A stretch of 64,000 nt of DNA from Flavobacteriaceae bacterium (GTDB lineage Bacteria > Bacteroidota > Bacteroidia > Flavobacteriales > Flavobacteriaceae). The position numbers and the translations under genes are program-made. Under the pieces are notes generated by a model that had not been told where the DNA came from, ran no database searches, and was given only the letters and a program-made list of their open reading frames with translations. This document shows, piece after piece, positions 9,240-16,727 of this stretch; position 1 is the first letter of the stretch, and each line of letters begins with the position of its first letter. Where the stretch lies: positions 1 through 64,000 of the forward strand of contig JABXHX010000007.1 of NCBI GenBank assembly GCA_013373385.1. The letters run 5' to 3'.

Positions 9240-10316
9240 ATGAGACACACAATTAAAGAAGCAGGTTTAATAATGACATTACTACTGCTAATCGGAACAT
9301 TTGCTAGCTGTAAAAAAACAGTAAAGAAGGAAGTAATTGCAGACAACACTATTATTACAGAAGTAAAAGAAACACCTAAAGCAATTAGAGAACCATTGGT
9401 GTTTATAGCTGGTGTAGATTCTGGAGACAATGATTTTTATGCATCTGCAAGACAATATTTTATTGAAAATGAATATGAAGTTGTTGATGATGCGTTTTCT
9501 TTAGAAGAAATAATTAATTGGCTAAATAGAAATTACGATGAGCGTTTGTATGGAGAAATTCATATTGTAAGCCACAGCAATCCTTGGAAAGGAATGAGTT
9601 TAGAAACTGTAATCAAGGGAGAACGTGTTACGGTACAATCTCTAAAAAAGAACGCAATTGAAGGTAAAGTACCAGTACTTAAAGATGTAATTGCAGCTGA
9701 TGCAAAAATTGTATTTCACGCTTGTGGATTGGGCGAAAATAAAAAATTACTACAAGTATTTAAAACTATTTTTACAACAAGTAATACACCAAAAATTGTA
9801 GCATCACCATATTATACTATTTTTAGCAAAGACACATCTAAGCACTATTTAGCAAAACCTTACTATGGATATTATCCAACAGCAAACTCACCAGGGAAAG
9901 TAGATTTAGCAAAAGAATTTGCCAAAAGCTACCCAGAAGAGAAAGATATAGATTGGTACAATGCATTAAACAATGAAGAAGAAAGATATGTTGGTGAAGC
10001 CTATACACATCAGTTTAATATACCGGTTGAATGGGAAATTGATTATTCTGATTCTGATGAAACAATACCAACCTTTAAATGGCAAGAAGAAATTATGGAT
10101 TGGATTTCTGAAAATGAAGAATTAGCAAAAGAATTTAGCAATTACAACATTCCGTTAGAAAAGTTTAGATGGAAAGCATATAAGAAAGGAAGTAAGTTAA
10201 TTATTAAAGGAAAGACAACCGTGCTTTGCGTATTAAAACCTTTAATTAAACCTTATGGAGACTTACAACATATAGAGCCAGAAATAGACAATTTACGCTT
10301 GTATAATGTGGAATAA
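9240..10316 (+). CDS. Lipoprotein with caspase-like (clan CD) His/Cys motif
   Basis: A 358-residue lipoprotein: hydrophobic stretch then FASC with lipidated Cys24. After a linker, residues about 52-200 have the alternating beta-strand pattern of the caspase/CHAT fold: strand EIHIVSHS with His112 preceded by four hydrophobic-rich residues, then strand AKIVFHACGLG with Cys162. A His-(Ser/Gly) box followed about 50 residues later by a strand-terminal Cys is the catalytic-dyad arrangement of clan CD cysteine peptidases. This assignment is inference from motif spacing; I do not recognise a named family. The C-terminal 130 residues are rich in Trp, Glu and Tyr and have no assignment. Co-transcribed with the VIT-vWA gene and ended by a terminator. 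Confidence 0.75.
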   Translation: MRHTIKEAGLIMTLLLLIGTFASCKKTVKKEVIADNTIITEVKETPKAIREPLVFIAGVDSGDNDFYASARQYFIENEYEVVDDAFSLEEIINWLNRNYDERLYGEIHIVSHSNPWKGMSLETVIKGERVTVQSLKKNAIEGKVPVLKDVIAADAKIVFHACGLGENKKLLQVFKTIFTTSNTPKIVASPYYTIFSKDTSKHYLAKPYYGYYPTANSPGKVDLAKEFAKSYPEEKDIDWYNALNNEEERYVGEAYTHQFNIPVEWEIDYSDSDETIPTFKWQEEIMDWISENEELAKEFSNYNIPLEKFRWKAYKKGSKLIIKGKTTVLCVLKPLIKPYGDLQHIEPEIDNLRLYNVE

Positions 10317-10334
10317 TGTTTGATTTAGTTAGAT

Positions 10335-10369
10335 AAAAGCAGTTGCTTATTTTTGAGTAACTGCTTTTT
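10335..10369 (+). terminator. Intrinsic terminator after the caspase-like lipoprotein gene
   Basis: Stem AAAAGCAGTT/AACTGCTTTT followed by T residues, 19 nt after the stop codon. Confidence 0.75.
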
Positions 10370-10381
10370 AACTTATGTTTG
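10352..10381 (+). promoter_or_regulatory. Promoter of the sensor kinase operon
   Basis: TTTG at 10352-10355, an 18-nt spacer and TATGTTTG at 10374-10381 match the Bacteroidota consensus. It overlaps the terminator of the preceding operon and lies 10 bp before the ATG, so the message has almost no leader. Confidence 0.6.
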
Positions 10382-10391
10382 TTAAGCATAT

Positions 10392-13148
10392 ATGAACTAC
10401 GCAAAAAAAACCATATTATTCATCTTAATTATTGCTACAAACTGTATTGTTGGGCAAAGCAAAGCATTTAAAAATTACTCGCTTAAAGATGGCTTACCAC
10501 AATCTAATGTGGTAGATGCAGCACAAGATACTTTCGGTTATCTTTGGTTTGCAACACAAGGTGGCGGACTGGCAAAGTTTGATGGTGCAACCTTCACCAT
10601 TTTTAATCAAAATAACGGATTAGCATCTAACTACGTCAACGCATTACTCTACAAAAAAGACAGCTTGTTTATTGCTACTGACAACGGATTGACCATAAAA
10701 AGCAACAACAATACAACACATTTTAATACACCAAAAATAAATGCCATTTGCAAAATTAAAGATGCAGTTTTTCTAGCAACAAACCAAGGTGTGTATCAGT
10801 TCAAAAAAAACTACGTAACACCAATACAAATCAATTTAAAAATTGATTTATCAGTCATATCAAATATCAGCTATTACAACGCCCATTATTGGGTGCAAAC
10901 TAACGAAGAACTTTGGAAAATAAATACCTTAGTTAACCCTACTCATATTACAAAAGCTACGTATCAAGAAATTAAAAGTCTCCCAAAAAACTATACGTAT
11001 AGGCTACAAATTCCGAATGATATTAAAAGCGTAACCAATAAAATTTTTAAAGACAAGACTGGTAATTTTTGGATTTTAACTTCTACTGATGGTATTTACA
11101 AACCTATTGAAAACAGTTTTACACATATCAATACAATTAACAATCAAAAAATTAGAAACATCAACGCCATACATGCACTGAATAATATGATTCTTTTTTC
11201 TGATGGAAATTTTATTTATCAAAAAGACAGTACTGGTCTTAAGCAATTTAATACTCAAAAACACTTTTTTAAAACAACGAGTATTACTTCAGACAAAGGA
11301 GGTAACCTATGGTTTGGTTCAGAAAATAATGGCCTTTTTATTTATAGAAAACAACAAGACACAAGCTTAGCCAAACCCTTTACAGTTGAAAACTTAAACA
11401 GTGCTAATGGCCTACCTGTTAATGCTATTCAACAAATTATTATAGACGATAAACATGTTTGGGTAACATCTAAAAACAACGGAATTATAAAACTCGATTA
11501 TGATTTTGAAAACGGAATTGTAAAAAAGATTATCCGCTTTAATAAAACTAACGGATTAAAAGATACTCAAATAACCAGTACCCAACTGCATCGAGGTAAA
11601 ATTTGGTACACAACAAAAAAGGGTAGTATTGGATTTATAGAACACAATTCGGTCACTCAATATGCAACCATCTTTAGAAAAAAGACTACCATAAGCAGTA
11701 TTGCTTTTAAAGATGATATTATTTACCTCGGAACTTTGGGTAATGGCTTATGGAGAACAAAAAGCAATGATGTAACTAAGTTAGAAAAAATAAGCGACTC
11801 ATATAGTAGTTCGCAAAATGTATATCAAATTTTAGTTGATAATACCTCTCTTTGGATTGGTTCTGAAAAAGGTTTGGATAAGATTGATATTGAAAACAAT
11901 CAAATTAAAAAATCTACACATTTTAATGCAAACGATGGTTTTACTGCAGTAGAAACCAGCAGAGTTTCTATAAAAGACAAGCAAGGTGTGTTGTGGTTTG
12001 GTACTGTAAACGGAATCACAAGGTTTGAACCAAAAGAAATAAAGATAAACAAGACGACCAAACCCGATATTTTTTTTGAAAAAATCACTGTTAATTTTCA
12101 ATTAATTGATAGTATACCGCTAACAAAAATTAAGAATATATTTCAGCTAAATCCAACACAAAACAACCTTTCTTTCAGGTTTAAAACGATTGATTTTAAT
12201 TACCCAGAAAGGATACAATATCAATACGAAATCAATGGAAAAAAGAGCAATTGGTCAACAAATAACACATTAAATTTAGCAAATTTAAAATCTGATCTTT
12301 ACATCTTAAAAATACGATCGAGAATTTCTCATAACCAAGTAAGTAACACTAACACATTTGCGTTTTTTATCGACAAACCTTTACTCAAAAAAACATGGTT
12401 TCTTTGGCTGATTTCTATAACAGTTTTTTTAATTATTCTATTTTCAATATCGCTCTATATAAGCAATTTAAAAAAGAAAAGTCAAGAAAAAATAAATAAG
12501 CTAACTTTAGAAAAAAACCTAATTAAACTAGAACAAAAAGCTTTACAATTACAAATGAATCCGCATTTCATTTTTAATGTGTTAAACGGAATAAAAGCTT
12601 TGGGGAATAATGGAAAAACCACAGAGCTTAATAATACTGTTAGTAAGTTTGCCACCCTTCTAAGAAGTACTTTACAAAACTCAAGAAAAGAAGAAGTCAG
12701 CTTAAAAGAAGAGATAGAAACATTGACCAGTTATTTAGAGTTAGAGAAGCAGCTATCATCTAAAGCATTTGAATATACTATTAAAACTGATTTCAACGAA
12801 TTGGATGCCGAAGAGATATTAATTCCGCCAATGCTCATTCAACCTTTTATAGAAAACAGTATCAAACACGGATTTAGAACCTTATCAAATACAAATTTAA
12901 TTTCTATTTGTTTTGGCATAAAAAACAACTTTTTACATTGTAATATTACAGACAATGGTATTGGTTTTGTACAATCACAAAAACAAAAAACAAATGCAAC
13001 ACACAAATCTGTAGCTATAAAAGTTACCAAAGAACGCATTAAGAACTTGTCTAAATTTAGCACTATAGAAATGAAAGAATTAAAAGAAAACAAGAACATA
13101 TTAGGCACCAAAGTAACATTTAAAATTCCTTTAAAAACAGATTTTTAA
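10392..13148 (+). CDS. Two-component sensor kinase: Reg_prop propeller, Y_Y_Y, LytS-type kinase
   Basis: A 918-residue sensor. A signal peptide (about 1-22) is followed by a periplasmic beta-propeller of two-component-regulator repeats (for example GYLWFATQGGGLAKF, GNLWFGSENNGLF, GVLWFGTVNGITRF), a Y_Y_Y domain (about 590-665), one transmembrane helix (about 672-692), a short coiled coil, and a His_kinase domain of the LytS/YehU type with LQMNPHFIFN containing the phospho-acceptor His725. The ATP-binding part has PPMLIQPFIENSIKHG and DNGIGF. It should phosphorylate the LytTR regulator encoded two genes downstream. The signal is unknown. Confidence 0.92.
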   Translation: MNYAKKTILFILIIATNCIVGQSKAFKNYSLKDGLPQSNVVDAAQDTFGYLWFATQGGGLAKFDGATFTIFNQNNGLASNYVNALLYKKDSLFIATDNGLTIKSNNNTTHFNTPKINAICKIKDAVFLATNQGVYQFKKNYVTPIQINLKIDLSVISNISYYNAHYWVQTNEELWKINTLVNPTHITKATYQEIKSLPKNYTYRLQIPNDIKSVTNKIFKDKTGNFWILTSTDGIYKPIENSFTHINTINNQKIRNINAIHALNNMILFSDGNFIYQKDSTGLKQFNTQKHFFKTTSITSDKGGNLWFGSENNGLFIYRKQQDTSLAKPFTVENLNSANGLPVNAIQQIIIDDKHVWVTSKNNGIIKLDYDFENGIVKKIIRFNKTNGLKDTQITSTQLHRGKIWYTTKKGSIGFIEHNSVTQYATIFRKKTTISSIAFKDDIIYLGTLGNGLWRTKSNDVTKLEKISDSYSSSQNVYQILVDNTSLWIGSEKGLDKIDIENNQIKKSTHFNANDGFTAVETSRVSIKDKQGVLWFGTVNGITRFEPKEIKINKTTKPDIFFEKITVNFQLIDSIPLTKIKNIFQLNPTQNNLSFRFKTIDFNYPERIQYQYEINGKKSNWSTNNTLNLANLKSDLYILKIRSRISHNQVSNTNTFAFFIDKPLLKKTWFLWLISITVFLIILFSISLYISNLKKKSQEKINKLTLEKNLIKLEQKALQLQMNPHFIFNVLNGIKALGNNGKTTELNNTVSKFATLLRSTLQNSRKEEVSLKEEIETLTSYLELEKQLSSKAFEYTIKTDFNELDAEEILIPPMLIQPFIENSIKHGFRTLSNTNLISICFGIKNNFLHCNITDNGIGFVQSQKQKTNATHKSVAIKVTKERIKNLSKFSTIEMKELKENKNILGTKVTFKIPLKTDF

Positions 13149-13154
13149 ATTAAT

Positions 13155-14000
13155 ATGAAAAGAAGAAAATTTATACAAAAAACAATATTAGGAACAGTTG
13201 GAATTAGCTTTTTTACTGGTGTATACTCATGGCAAATAGAACCCTTTTGGCTACAGTTTGTCGAAAAAAAAATGCCCATAGAAAACCTACCTAAACATCT
13301 TATTGGTAAAACTATCATGCAAATAAGCGATGTGCACGTTGGCAATAGATTTAACTATCAATATATCATAGATTCATTTAAAAAAGCACAACAATTAAAA
13401 CCTGATATTGTAGTGTATACAGGCGATTACGTTTCTTACGAAAGCAAAAAACAATTTGAACAATTAACACATGTTTTTAAACATGTAGTTACCGGGAAAA
13501 TAGCTACTGTTGGTATATTAGGAAATCATGATTATGGACATAATTGGTCAGAACAACAAGTGGCTAGTAAAATAACAACTATTTTAGAAAATGCTGGCTT
13601 AGAAATTTTAAGTAATGAGCAAACAAATGTTAACGGACTACATATTATAGGGTTAGATGATTATTGGGGGTTAAATTTCAATCCTAAAGAAATCATGAAA
13701 AAAGTAAGTAATACTAATGCCAACCTAGTGCTTTGTCATAACCCAGATGTTTGTGATTTAAATGTTTGGTATAATTATAATGGTTGGATTTTAGCTGGAC
13801 ATACCCATGGCGGACAAGTAAAACCTCCTTTTTTAAACCCACCTATTTTACCTGTAAAAAACAAAAACTATACTGCTGGCGAAATTGACTTAAAAGACGG
13901 AAGAACTTTGTATATTAACCGAGCATTAGGTCATCTTTGGCAGGTAAGATGTAATGTTAGACCAGAAATTACTGTATTTAAATTGGAAGAAAAAACATGA
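13155..14000 (+). CDS. YkuE-like metallophosphoesterase with N-terminal membrane anchor
   Basis: A 281-residue calcineurin-type phosphoesterase. All metal-binding motifs are present in order: DVHVG, GDYV, GNHDY and GHTHGG. The N-terminus KRRKFIQKT followed by a hydrophobic stretch is an anchor or Tat-like signal, so the domain is probably outside the cytoplasm. The family acts on phosphodiesters or lipid-linked phosphates such as UDP-diacylglucosamine; the substrate here is unknown. It is unusual in lying between a sensor kinase (6-nt gap) and its response regulator (4-bp overlap ATGA), which suggests that it belongs to the same signalling unit. Confidence 0.9.
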   Translation: MKRRKFIQKTILGTVGISFFTGVYSWQIEPFWLQFVEKKMPIENLPKHLIGKTIMQISDVHVGNRFNYQYIIDSFKKAQQLKPDIVVYTGDYVSYESKKQFEQLTHVFKHVVTGKIATVGILGNHDYGHNWSEQQVASKITTILENAGLEILSNEQTNVNGLHIIGLDDYWGLNFNPKEIMKKVSNTNANLVLCHNPDVCDLNVWYNYNGWILAGHTHGGQVKPPFLNPPILPVKNKNYTAGEIDLKDGRTLYINRALGHLWQVRCNVRPEITVFKLEEKT

Positions 14001-14746
14001 TACAACAAACTGCAATTTTAGTAGATGACATTCCTCAAGCATTAGAAATGCTACAAAATGATATTATCAATAAACATCCTAACATTCAAATTATTGGCAC
14101 TGCACATGGCGTAGTAGACGCAGCTAAGTTATTACAAAAGCAGCAACCTGATATTTTATTTCTAGACATTATGTTGGGTGATGGAACTGGCTTTGATATT
14201 CTAGAAATAATACCAAATTTACAGTCTAAAATTATATTTATTACTGCTAGTGACGAATATGCTATCAAAGCTTTTAAGTTTGCTGCTATCGATTATGTGT
14301 TAAAACCGTACTCAGACGAAGATTTATCATTAGCCATTAACAAAGCTATCAAAAGTATTAGACCTCATCAAGCGCAATTAGATGTATTACAACAAGCAGT
14401 AAACAATCCAACTCAAAAAGCTCAAAAAATATCTTTACATACCTTAGATAAGATTATTGTTGTTGAACTAGATGAAATTGTAAGATGTAAGTCAGACAAC
14501 AATTACACTACTTTTTATTTTGACAATGGTTCAAAAATTATGGTGACAAAAACGTTGAAGTATTTTGCAGACTTACTAAAAGGGAGTCACTTTATAAGAG
14601 TACACCAAAGCCATCTAATAAATACAAAATTTATCAAAGAATACATCAAATCTGATGGTGGCTACCTTGTTTTAAAAGACAAAAGCACTGTCCCGGTTTC
14701 TGTTAGAAAAAAAACTGAAGTACTGCAGTTTTTAGAAAAAATATAA
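13997..14746 (+). CDS. LytTR-family response regulator
   Basis: A 249-residue regulator with a receiver domain (about 1-120; phospho-acceptor Asp57 in LFLDIML, conserved Lys in YVLKPY) and a C-terminal LytTR DNA-binding domain (about 145-247; HQSHLIN and LKDKSTVPVSVRKK). It is the expected partner of the kinase upstream. LytTR proteins bind pairs of roughly 9-11-bp direct repeats about 21 bp apart; such a pair occurs at 6981-7012 before the VIT-vWA operon. Its start overlaps the phosphoesterase stop by 4 bp. Confidence 0.93.
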   Translation: MIQQTAILVDDIPQALEMLQNDIINKHPNIQIIGTAHGVVDAAKLLQKQQPDILFLDIMLGDGTGFDILEIIPNLQSKIIFITASDEYAIKAFKFAAIDYVLKPYSDEDLSLAINKAIKSIRPHQAQLDVLQQAVNNPTQKAQKISLHTLDKIIVVELDEIVRCKSDNNYTTFYFDNGSKIMVTKTLKYFADLLKGSHFIRVHQSHLINTKFIKEYIKSDGGYLVLKDKSTVPVSVRKKTEVLQFLEKI

Positions 14747-14763
14747 CAAAAAATCTTTATTTG

Positions 14764-14784
14764 TAGTATTTTTTACTATATTTG
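14764..14784 (+). promoter_or_regulatory. Inverted repeat overlapping -7 box of the XRE regulator gene
   Basis: TAGTA-N5-TACTA at 14764-14778 runs directly into the -7 element TATATTTG (14777-14784), 17 bp before the ATG at 14802. Placement over the promoter suggests autoregulation by the XRE protein. A longer-spaced version of the same repeat precedes the convergent neighbour. Confidence 0.5.
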
Positions 14785-14801
14785 ATTATTATTTGTTATA
14801 C

Positions 14802-15263
14802 ATGAACAAACAAGACAAAGACAGAACAAACAGAATTATTCAAATTTACAATGATTCCAGACTCACACAAAAAGAGTTTGCCCATCGTATTGGAGTATCA
14901 CAACAATTAGTAAGTGCAGTAATAAATTATAAAAAGAAACCTAACCAAACCATACTTTTTGGCATCATAGATAATATGGATGAAATTGATCCAATATGGT
15001 TATTAAAAGGAATTGGAAATTATAAAAACAACTATGTAGCCCCGTATGAAAATAGCCCCCTAATTGTATCTCATATTACCAACATAGTTGAGAAGCGTTT
15101 TGAAGTACTTTCTAAAGAACTACTTCAAAGAGTATCAAGTATTGAAGAAAAAGTCAGAATGTCTAACGCCTTAAACATCCTAAGAAGAATTGATCAAGAC
15201 AATTCTAAATTAATCTCTGAGAAAAACAAAAGTAAAGGATTAGGCGATAAACTACGAGGCTAA
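14802..15263 (+). CDS. XRE-family helix-turn-helix regulator
   Basis: A 153-residue cytoplasmic DNA-binding protein. Residues about 8-60 form a Cro/C1-type helix-turn-helix (LTQKEFAHRIGVSQQLVSAVIN). The rest is helical, with a probable coiled coil (about 90-125) that may mediate dimerisation. I chose ATG 14802 rather than the upstream TTG 14793 because the promoter -7 box at 14777-14784 leaves only a short leader. The 3' end overlaps by 12 bp the stop of the convergent gene. Likely autoregulated through the inverted repeat in its promoter. Confidence 0.8.
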   Translation: MNKQDKDRTNRIIQIYNDSRLTQKEFAHRIGVSQQLVSAVINYKKKPNQTILFGIIDNMDEIDPIWLLKGIGNYKNNYVAPYENSPLIVSHITNIVEKRFEVLSKELLQRVSSIEEKVRMSNALNILRRIDQDNSKLISEKNKSKGLGDKLRG

Positions 15264-15578
15264 CCCTTTAATATTTGATACCGCTTCTAATTTAAAATTA
15301 ATTAAATCAATTAAAAATTCTAACTTTTCATTAGCTCCTTTTGCATTATACTTTTCTAGCACATTAATTGTTTTTTCTGTTGCTTCTCTGTATTCTACAG
15401 CATGCTGTTCCACAGGTACTTCTACTTGGTACAGCAAAGAAAAGTAATCTATCATGTTGTTAAAGTAAATTTTATCTTCTTCTTTAACTAACATTCTATA
15501 CTTGTTTAGAAAAACTACCAATTTATCAATTCCACTAAATTCGTCAATTTTACTTTTCATTTTTTCTTGCAATGACAT
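15252..15578 (-). CDS. Uncharacterised helical protein, convergent with XRE gene
   Basis: A 108-residue, probably all-helical soluble protein with no signal peptide, no Cys and no recognised motif. It overlaps the 3' end of the XRE regulator gene by 12 bp in convergent orientation. An inverted repeat like that at the XRE promoter lies 38-59 bp upstream of its start, so the two genes may be under common control. I do not recognise a family. The reading frame is supported by ordinary codon use and the upstream regulatory match, not by homology. Confidence 0.6.
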   Translation of the reverse strand: MSLQEKMKSKIDEFSGIDKLVVFLNKYRMLVKEEDKIYFNNMIDYFSLLYQVEVPVEQHAVEYREATEKTINVLEKYNAKGANEKLEFLIDLINFKLEAVSNIKGLAS

Positions 15579-15615
15579 AACTAAAATTTTATTTTTTCTT
15601 AAAGATATAAAAAAA

Positions 15616-15637
15616 ATAGTATTTTATAATTTACTAT
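15616..15637 (-). promoter_or_regulatory. Inverted repeat upstream of the convergent unknown gene
   Basis: ATAGTA-N10-TACTAT. The flanks TAGTATTTT and TTACTATAT are shared with the repeat at the XRE promoter (14764-14784); the spacers differ by 5 bp. It lies upstream of a near-consensus minus-strand -7 box (TATCTTTA, around 15600). Confidence 0.45.
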
Positions 15638-15795
15638 ATAAGCAACATTACCACAAATGATGATTATTATATGTTTTCACAGATTAATATAAAGAATTTA
15701 AAAAAGAAAACACTTTTTCAATAAGCAACTGGCATTCTTTTTAGACTCATTCAGAATAAACTTCAAAAAATATGATGGTCCTAAGTTTGCTGCAC

Positions 15796-15829
15796 AAAAA
15801 AAGCCTTTCCATTTCTGAAAAGACTTTTG
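15796..15829 (-). terminator. Terminator of tRNA-His
   Basis: On the minus strand a 12-bp stem with two G-U pairs (AAAAG/CTTTT core) is followed by a run of seven T, immediately after the tRNA 3' end. Confidence 0.75.
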
Positions 15830-15904
15830 GGTGAAAGACCGGTTTCGAACCGGCGACCTCCGGAACCACAATCCGGCGCTCTAACCAGCTGAGCTACAAT
15901 CACC
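15830..15904 (-). tRNA. tRNA-His (anticodon GTG)
   Basis: Complete cloverleaf on the minus strand: D-arm GCTC/GAGC, anticodon stem CCGGA/TCCGG with loop TTGTGGT (anticodon GTG), T-arm GCCGG/CCGGT with loop TTCGAAA. The extra 5' G(-1) opposite C73, diagnostic of tRNA-His, is present. CCA is not encoded. The acceptor stem GTGATTG/CTTTCAC has two adjacent U-U mismatches at positions 5-68 and 6-67. Confidence 0.93.
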
Positions 15905-15922
15905 ATTTGCTGTTAGCGGATG

Positions 15923-15930
15923 CAAATATA
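15923..15930 (-). promoter_or_regulatory. -7 element of tRNA-His promoter
   Basis: Minus-strand TATATTTG, 18 bp before the tRNA 5' end. No clear -33 element. Confidence 0.5.
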
Positions 15931-15961
15931 ACTCATTTTTTAAAATATCTAAAAGATTTTT

Positions 15962-16678
15962 TTAAATTAATTTACCCAGGCTTTCTACAGCAACGTAACG
16001 TTCTGTGGTAAAACCTTCTGCAGATTCTACTCCAATTAATCGCCCTAAATCATTGGCTCTGTATACAATACTATCAATAAAGTTTTTACTCGTTATTGGC
16101 GTTTCAGGCTCTTTACTATCTGGATCAAAAAATTGAGAACTATATGCTTTTACAGATTCTATTTTAATATCCATAAAACCAGTTACATCTACTACAAAAT
16201 CTGGCTTAATATTTTTCCACTGAATGTAATGATACACTTGCTTGGGTCTCCATTTATCTTGTTGCTTACCGTCCAATTCTGTTTCAATTTTTAATAAACC
16301 ACTTAAAAAGCAAGCATCAGAAACAACATTACTCCCTTTTGGATGATCAATATGTCTATCATCTATAGCATTACATAACACAATTTCTGGTTGATATTTG
16401 CGAATCATTTTTATAATTTCTAATTGATGTTTTTTGTCATTTACAAAAAACCCATCTGCAAACCCTAAGTTTTCTCTTACAGAAATTCCTAAAATTTCCG
16501 CAGCTTTTGCTGCTTCTTTATCACGTAATTCTGCAGATCCTCTTGTGCCTAGTTCCCCACGAGTCAAATCTACAATTCCTACTTTTTTACCCAAAGAAAT
16601 TTCTTTTGCTATGGTTGCAGAACAACCTAATTCTACATCATCTGGATGGGCTCCAAAAGCTAAGATATCTAGTTTCAT
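15962..16678 (-). CDS. bshB1: Bacillithiol biosynthesis deacetylase BshB1
   Basis: A 238-residue LmbE-type zinc deacetylase that removes acetate from N-acetylglucosaminyl-malate in bacillithiol synthesis, the second step between BshA and BshC. The zinc motif AHPDD (residues 10-14) and the second-site DDRHIDHPKG (about 108-117) are intact, and the length fits the BshB1 subfamily. Cytoplasmic. The neighbours bshA and bshC are not in the window. A short dispersed repeat separates it from the next gene upstream. Confidence 0.92.
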   Translation of the reverse strand: MKLDILAFGAHPDDVELGCSATIAKEISLGKKVGIVDLTRGELGTRGSAELRDKEAAKAAEILGISVRENLGFADGFFVNDKKHQLEIIKMIRKYQPEIVLCNAIDDRHIDHPKGSNVVSDACFLSGLLKIETELDGKQQDKWRPKQVYHYIQWKNIKPDFVVDVTGFMDIKIESVKAYSSQFFDPDSKEPETPITSKNFIDSIVYRANDLGRLIGVESAEGFTTERYVAVESLGKLI

Positions 16679-16694
16679 ATTTTTATTTTATTCA

Positions 16695-16724
16695 TGAGAT
16701 TCCTCCACTTTAGTCGGAATGACA
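16695..16724. repeat. Dispersed repeat element, short copy
   Basis: TGAGATTCCTCCAC-N5-TCGGAATGACA. The same 30-bp unit, differing only in the five middle bases, is the right half of the element at 62576-62639. It lies between bshB1 and the upstream PLP-enzyme gene. Confidence 0.7.
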
Positions 16725-16727
16725 TAT

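Noticed and set aside
14802..15578. Toxin-antitoxin module
   Set aside because: The genes are convergent, not tandem, and the 108-aa protein shows no toxin-like motif; kept only as a possible co-regulated pair.
15962..16678. General LmbE-type N-acetylglucosamine deacetylase
   Set aside because: Motifs and length fit the BshB1 subfamily more closely, and bacillithiol is usual in Flavobacteriia.
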